43,919 bases of DNA from a virus: the IMG/VR virus record IMGVR_UViG_3300029813_000135, positions 1 to 43,919 of that record; one strand, 5' to 3'. Below, piece after piece: positions 38,907 to 43,919 of the stretch. The translations under genes were made by a program, and so were the position numbers. Below the pieces are notes generated by a model, which worked only from the letters and a program-made list of their open reading frames with translations, made no database searches and was not told the origin of the DNA. Numbering within the stretch: the stretch's first letter is position 1; every line of letters starts with the position of its first letter.

Positions 38907-41900
38907 TTAACTTGTTTTACCGTAACCCGTTCTTGTGTTTATTGCCATACTTCTTATACGATATTTTCCATCATCTTCCAATAAATTGACAACTGTATCG
39001 TCTGGTCTCCTCAATTGAATGTTAAACCCATCTGTAGTATCTCCATACCATATTACAATATAACCATCTATTGTGCAGAAAACCCCTGCATCAGTATTAT
39101 TGGAAGAACTATCATAACACAATGACGTATCTTCTATTTTATCTAAATTCTGATTATATACATATAATTCCATATAAGCATTACCCGCTGCCGTCTGACG
39201 CCAAAAAATAGTATACAATTTTCTATTAACAGGATTCCAACTCATTTGTGTAAATTGGCTATCTCTAATACCAGCCTCATTTATAGATTTAATCTGTGTT
39301 TTACCTCTCCGTAAATAAAGCGGAACTTCGGTTGCACCGTATGTTTGTTTGGGAGAATAAACCCATAAATTATCATTTGGAAAAACAGACATACATAAAC
39401 CAGTTTTATCAATATTAATAGTGCTATTTAATTCTAATGTGGTAAGATTCCTAAATTCCAACTTTTTCCACCCTGTCGCCTTATAATAAGTTATTAATTC
39501 ATTTTCTAATATATCCATTGTTATTGGATAATCATATAAATCATCCTTTGTATTTACAACCACGGGACTCGCTTTGTCGGATACATCTATAAGGTATAAC
39601 TCAGTATTAGTGTCTGTCCCAGAACAAGCATATACATAGTTACTTTTTACTACTATCGAGTATCCCCAACTTCCCTCGACGACAGATAAAGCAGAATATT
39701 TATATCCTCCTATATTTTTTAAGGTCAAACTACCATCGGATTCTATTTTATAAATATATAAATATGGATAAGTATCGCTCTTTTTAATAAAAGCGTATAA
39801 ATATTCATTATATACCTGAACAGCCATTACATATTCCCCTACATCCAAAGTTTGGTCTAAAGATAAAAGACCTTTTATGTTCAATGTATGTATATTGATG
39901 GGATTTGCTCCAACGAAATCCCTGTAAAAAACATACTGGGGATAAGTAGTAATATCAGGCATTGCAATATTGCTTTTCATTTGCTCCCAATACTCTAATT
40001 CGTAATTATGTAAAGCCCAATCAACACCAGTAGCGTAAAGTTTTAACTGACAATATTTACCCTCTATATAATCTGGTAAATCAATATATATAGATTTTAA
40101 TCTATCGTATAACGGAACTGTCGTAGGATATACACCCTCAACATCACTGGAAGACAACCGCTCTGCTCCCAACGCTTTAATTTGTATATTAAGCCAGGTA
40201 TCATCTGCCGTTCCCTGTAAGGATAAATACCATTTTCTAAACTCTTTTACAATATGACTATACAATAAATATCCTGTTTCAATTTCAGTATCTATGGGAA
40301 TAGACCCACCCGAATCTCCACTATACCATTCTTTCACATTGCTTTTATCTAACTCATATATATTCTTATAAACCGCATTAGGATTTTTTCCGATACCCAA
40401 TACAACGTCATCGCCAATAGGTAAAAATCCGTAGAAGGCTTTATCCAGTTTATTCCAAAAACCCCATTTAGACAACATATAACTAAACTCCGTGCTGCCT
40501 TCATTAGACACCAAATATGAACCCTTCAAATTTACTGAATGTAATTTATCTCCAGTGTCTCCAGTTCGCTGAAAACCCAATAGGAGACTGTCCACCGTTG
40601 GAGTAAACAAAGCATCACCCAATTCCATATCAACAGTTACCTTAAATGTGGTAGCCCCAGGATGATTGCCATTCACATCATACGGCAAAGCGACATCATC
40701 GGCTGAACCCTGGTCCGTCTCTACATCTATTCGTATATCGGCAGTAGTGCCAGGCAACATCATACTACCATATAATTTATTAAATTTATCAAAATCAGCA
40801 TCCGCACTAAAATCTATTGTATTGCTAACCCACGAACCAGAAGTGGCATAAGAGGCTGTGCTCTCTGTGTTACCCCATAACTTAACAAAAAATACTTTGT
40901 CCCAGTCGTGCCAATTGGAATCAGCACCATAATATTTACCTACATCACCAGCGTGTCTCTCACCAAAAGCATACTCTCTATAATTGCCCACGCCAATTTT
41001 TTGAACCATAAACCAATAATAAGTGCCAGGCTGTAATTTATATTTGTTGTGCCAATCATAATTTACTAAAGGTATTCCAAAATTATAGTTCTCCGCATAA
41101 TCTAATGCAGTTCCTGTTCCCGTGCCTTCGGGATGTCCACTAATATCTGGCTGAATAGTAATAACAGGGTCACCAGGTAACCCTATTGTAGAACTAATAA
41201 AATTTATTCCTCTATTTAACTCGGTTTCGTCATCAACTGTAAATCTTATAGCCCAACTATTAACATCGGTTGTCTCACCACCATTTTCAATATCTGACCA
41301 ATTGGATGGGGTAAATATTTTCGCACCCGAACCATATAAGGAAAATCTTAGAATATTTTTACAGCCACCTAAAATATAATCACTCCAGTTGTCACCATCG
41401 TCACTTTGCTGTATATAATAAGGATACATTTGGGAGTGTTCATTGTCACTATCGTTTATCATTGCCCTTTTAATCATCCAAGTCTGAGCACTCTGTCCTT
41501 GTTGTGGTATAATAAGCCAATAGGCGGTATTGTATTCTATATCTTCATATTCCTCTAATTTGAACGGCCATTCTTTCCAAGTTTCACCTATTTTTTCAGC
41601 AAACGAAACAATAACATTATCGGCATCAGGCTTATCTCCTCCATTGGTTTCGTTTCCCCATATTTCGCAGGTAAAATCAGCCTCAAAATCTCCATATCTT
41701 TTCATATATAATCCTAATTTAGAAAAAGAAAACTTTTGTCCTGCTGGACCTGGAATAATAAACTGTATAGCCTTATATCCACCTGTGTATGTTACAAAAT
41801 AATCTCGATAAGGATATAAATACCCATCATTATTCTGTCTCTCTATAATGCCTGTTCCGACAATAGGCTTCATATACTGTAAAGATATTGCCCCTGGGAT

Positions 41901-43136
41901 TACACTTGTGCTTATACCATCGCTGGGTGTCCCCTGATTATAATCTTGCTGAGATGTCCATAAAGCCCAACGTTGTTCTTTTTGTAATCCAGAAAAATCT
42001 ACAGAATTAATACCTGGTATAGTGTCAGGCTTTTTGCCATCAAAATATCTAAACCCTTTTTCGTTTATCCATACCAAACTACCTTTCCATATCTGCATAG
42101 AACCTCTGAAAGCACCTTCGCTAACAATTACTTGTGAAGTATTAGGCTCGCCAGTTAAAGCATAGATTTTATTCGGAGTCGAAACAAATGTATATTTTTC
42201 GTGCCCTATCACATTTGTAGGGATTTCCAATAAATCATAAACATCAGTATCGTTAAAATAGGACTGTCCAATTTCAGAGTGTTGCACAATTGTAGGACTC
42301 TCAACTGTATTGGCTAACCATAACATACTATCGTGAGAAATTCCCATAAGTGCTTTAGGTGAAATTGTCTTAGCCTCATCGGGATTGTATTCGTAAGCAG
42401 TTGTTATTCTGTCTACCAGTTCATCGTCTAATTCTACTGTTGAAGTATCACTATCTTCAATCTCCACCACAAAATACCAGGTAGTCCCATCATCAGGACT
42501 GGCATATACTCTACGGTTATTACTAATATTGGGAGGAGTATCCATTGTAATTTCTACTTTCTGTGTATTCTTAAACAATTTCACTCCTGCGTTTCTACTT
42601 ATTGGGCTTCTACCACCTCGATATTCATAGTCATAGGCAAACAACCATTCAAGTTCTTTTTCCGCCTCACCTTCTTCTACTAACCGAACCAAAACATCCA
42701 TTGGAGCACTGCCCCGTATTAAAGGCTGATGACCTGGTCGCCATCGCCACATACCATCTTCCATATTCCCCATATAAAACTCTCCGTTATGCGAAACAAA
42801 CCAAGTCGGAGCGTTTAAGGTAGGAGATGTAAATAGGGTATCCTTTAAGTTAAACTGAGGATATTTATATATTTCTATAGTATTATTTGAAGTATAAACA
42901 AACACATAATCATCTCCACGAGTTTGGAAATACCCATAACTCAACACATTTTTACCGATTGCCTTCGCTATCTGACAACCATTTATAGTTTTAGGCACTC
43001 CCTCTTTGTCAACTTTCATATTAGTAAAAGTTGTAAAAAACTCAGGAGATAATTTCTCTGGAGGCACATCCAGATTTAATCCTTTGAAAACATTTTGGGG
43101 GAATTGGAAGTATTTATCGTTGGGGTCGCTACTCAT
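38907..43136 (-). CDS. Large tail/nozzle protein
   Basis: A 1,409-residue beta-rich protein following the adaptor gene. The N-terminus (residues ~10-60, KGLNLDVPPEKLSPEFFTT and NMKVDKEGVPKTINGC) has the GLN...P....N......G......G opening of podoviral nozzle/tail-tube B-type and tail stabilisation proteins, which form a beta-propeller beneath the adaptor. Blade-like repeats (e.g. VSHNGEFYMGNMEDGMWRW, LVWINEKGFRYFDGK) follow. The size is much larger than T7 gp12 (about 800), so the middle and C-terminal parts probably add carbohydrate-binding or fibre-type domains; a second propeller-like region occurs from about residue 1,090 on. ATG behind GGGAG. Confidence 0.82.
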   Translation of the reverse strand: MSSDPNDKYFQFPQNVFKGLNLDVPPEKLSPEFFTTFTNMKVDKEGVPKTINGCQIAKAIGKNVLSYGYFQTRGDDYVFVYTSNNTIEIYKYPQFNLKDTLFTSPTLNAPTWFVSHNGEFYMGNMEDGMWRWRPGHQPLIRGSAPMDVLVRLVEEGEAEKELEWLFAYDYEYRGGRSPISRNAGVKLFKNTQKVEITMDTPPNISNNRRVYASPDDGTTWYFVVEIEDSDTSTVELDDELVDRITTAYEYNPDEAKTISPKALMGISHDSMLWLANTVESPTIVQHSEIGQSYFNDTDVYDLLEIPTNVIGHEKYTFVSTPNKIYALTGEPNTSQVIVSEGAFRGSMQIWKGSLVWINEKGFRYFDGKKPDTIPGINSVDFSGLQKEQRWALWTSQQDYNQGTPSDGISTSVIPGAISLQYMKPIVGTGIIERQNNDGYLYPYRDYFVTYTGGYKAIQFIIPGPAGQKFSFSKLGLYMKRYGDFEADFTCEIWGNETNGGDKPDADNVIVSFAEKIGETWKEWPFKLEEYEDIEYNTAYWLIIPQQGQSAQTWMIKRAMINDSDNEHSQMYPYYIQQSDDGDNWSDYILGGCKNILRFSLYGSGAKIFTPSNWSDIENGGETTDVNSWAIRFTVDDETELNRGINFISSTIGLPGDPVITIQPDISGHPEGTGTGTALDYAENYNFGIPLVNYDWHNKYKLQPGTYYWFMVQKIGVGNYREYAFGERHAGDVGKYYGADSNWHDWDKVFFVKLWGNTESTASYATSGSWVSNTIDFSADADFDKFNKLYGSMMLPGTTADIRIDVETDQGSADDVALPYDVNGNHPGATTFKVTVDMELGDALFTPTVDSLLLGFQRTGDTGDKLHSVNLKGSYLVSNEGSTEFSYMLSKWGFWNKLDKAFYGFLPIGDDVVLGIGKNPNAVYKNIYELDKSNVKEWYSGDSGGSIPIDTEIETGYLLYSHIVKEFRKWYLSLQGTADDTWLNIQIKALGAERLSSSDVEGVYPTTVPLYDRLKSIYIDLPDYIEGKYCQLKLYATGVDWALHNYELEYWEQMKSNIAMPDITTYPQYVFYRDFVGANPINIHTLNIKGLLSLDQTLDVGEYVMAVQVYNEYLYAFIKKSDTYPYLYIYKIESDGSLTLKNIGGYKYSALSVVEGSWGYSIVVKSNYVYACSGTDTNTELYLIDVSDKASPVVVNTKDDLYDYPITMDILENELITYYKATGWKKLEFRNLTTLELNSTINIDKTGLCMSVFPNDNLWVYSPKQTYGATEVPLYLRRGKTQIKSINEAGIRDSQFTQMSWNPVNRKLYTIFWRQTAAGNAYMELYVYNQNLDKIEDTSLCYDSSSNNTDAGVFCTIDGYIVIWYGDTTDGFNIQLRRPDDTVVNLLEDDGKYRIRSMAINTRTGYGKTS

Positions 43137-43852
43137 TAAATTCTCTCCCTTAACCCATAGAATCCTCTCGTTCTGGCTTTTGGAATAATAGATGCAACTC
43201 CCATTTGAGCAATAGAGTCCCTTTCCAGCCTACGTAAATTCTTTCCATATTTCATTTCAAAAACATTGTGCATATTCACACCCTTGTCTTTTATCATTGC
43301 TTCACTACATATCGCAGGCACTAAAGTCAATTTTGCTATATGGTCGTCAAGGTCTATTGGGTCATATTGAGCATACGTTTTGATTTGTATCGCTTCCAGA
43401 TACAGTGTATCATAATCGTTACTGTAGATATATATTGTTTGCCCTTTAATTGTTCCCAGGACCCTTGGTTTATAAGAAGATAAATCGTAATCCATCATAT
43501 AACCAGATAAAAAGGGAAGCCAATTTATAGGTATTCTATAACTATTTCCTTCTACCATTGCTGTTAAACTTGGAATATAAAAAACATAAGTATTGCTACT
43601 GCCGTCCACCCAAGTAGATAAATCACCCTCCGTCCATTCCTTGTTACGTGCTGATTCCGTTAAACTAACAGAACCCGCAATAACAAAGTTATACAAATAA
43701 TTATATCCACCAATAGCATATAAATCTGGGATGACCTTCTCATTCAGCGTATTATTTAATTCCTCTAACAAATACGGAGACGAAAAACGTCCCTGCGGAT
43801 GTTGAGCCGATAACTTATTTCTTACCTGATTGAGAATATCATCTGCGTTCAT
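43136..43852 (-). CDS. Head-tail adaptor protein
   Basis: A 238-residue protein between the gene at 74-622 and the nozzle gene. The helical N-terminus (DDILNQVRNKLSAQHPQGRFSSPYLLEEL) and C-terminal helical part, with a beta insertion carrying 'RIPINWLPFLSGYMMDYD', match the adaptor type of podovirus tails (T7 gp11-like), in which a ring sits under the portal. Its ATG overlaps the previous gene's TAA in the repeat; the stop overlaps the next ATG. The first 74 bases of the window repeat its 5' end. Confidence 0.75.
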   Translation of the reverse strand: MNADDILNQVRNKLSAQHPQGRFSSPYLLEELNNTLNEKVIPDLYAIGGYNYLYNFVIAGSVSLTESARNKEWTEGDLSTWVDGSSNTYVFYIPSLTAMVEGNSYRIPINWLPFLSGYMMDYDLSSYKPRVLGTIKGQTIYIYSNDYDTLYLEAIQIKTYAQYDPIDLDDHIAKLTLVPAICSEAMIKDKGVNMHNVFEMKYGKNLRRLERDSIAQMGVASIIPKARTRGFYGLRERI

Positions 43853-43919
43853 TAGAACTCAGTAGAAAGACTTGATTTTGCTTTATCAACCCTCTTAAGT
43901 TTCATCTTTCGATTGTAAC
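43779..43919. repeat. Terminal direct repeat, right copy
   Basis: Identical to 1-141. Position 43919 joins 142 in the circular molecule. The last 67 bases (43853-43919) are a second copy of the 3' end of the gene at 74-622. Confidence 0.95.

Overview
The window is one complete small double-stranded DNA phage genome. Its first 141 bases recur exactly as its last 141 (1-141 = 43779-43919), so the contig closes into a circle of 43,778 unique bases. An overlap of 141 equals the largest default k-mer of a common metagenome assembler, so it more likely marks circular closure than a biological terminal repeat. The sequence is AT-rich, genes are packed with 1-4 base overlaps, Shine-Dalgarno (SD) sequences are strong (GGAGG), and TAA, TAG and TGA all act as stops. 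The host appears to be a low-GC bacterium that is not identifiable from the sequence. No integrase, repressor of known type, DNA polymerase, primase or RNA polymerase was seen. A lytic, podovirus-like phage that relies on host polymerases is the simplest reading.

Layout. Two divergent transcription units leave an AT-rich control region of about 1 kb (8041-9034) and converge at a hairpin terminator near 27.2 kb. The minus-strand late unit starts at about 8.0 kb, runs down through position 1 and re-enters at 43.9 kb. Its order is: small genes, putative small terminase, large terminase, portal, scaffold, major capsid, a gene of unknown role, head-tail adaptor, a 1,409-residue tail/nozzle protein, three internal virion proteins (the last 1,372 residues), a fibre-like protein with a signal peptide, lysis genes (holin-like proteins, NlpC/P60 endolysin), a membrane-anchored protein, a metallophosphoesterase and a nucleotide-metabolism-like gene. 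The plus-strand early unit (9035-27144) has about 50 mostly tiny genes. They include a RusA-like resolvase, a ribbon-helix-helix regulator, a DnaB-type helicase, a Rad52-like annealing protein, an RNA ligase, a RecB/Cas4-like nuclease and several zinc-ribbon proteins.

Notable signals. (1) At 23767-23840, between two early genes and just upstream of the RNA ligase region, lies a 74-nt RNA with the hallmarks of a tmRNA tRNA-like domain: 7-bp acceptor stem with G3:U70 and A73, a D-loop-like GGTTCGAC-GG motif, GGAC before a perfect T-arm. It has no mRNA-like tag region; a 12-bp hairpin closes it instead. (2) Several genes have an ideally placed SD sequence but an ACG (three genes) or ATA (two, perhaps three) codon where the start should be, including the portal and an internal virion protein. 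(3) The leader of the metallophosphoesterase gene can form an H-type pseudoknot whose loop pairs over 9 bases with that gene's SD. (4) Three related palindromes, a 17-bp inverted repeat and a family of near-identical promoters suggest phage-specific regulation.
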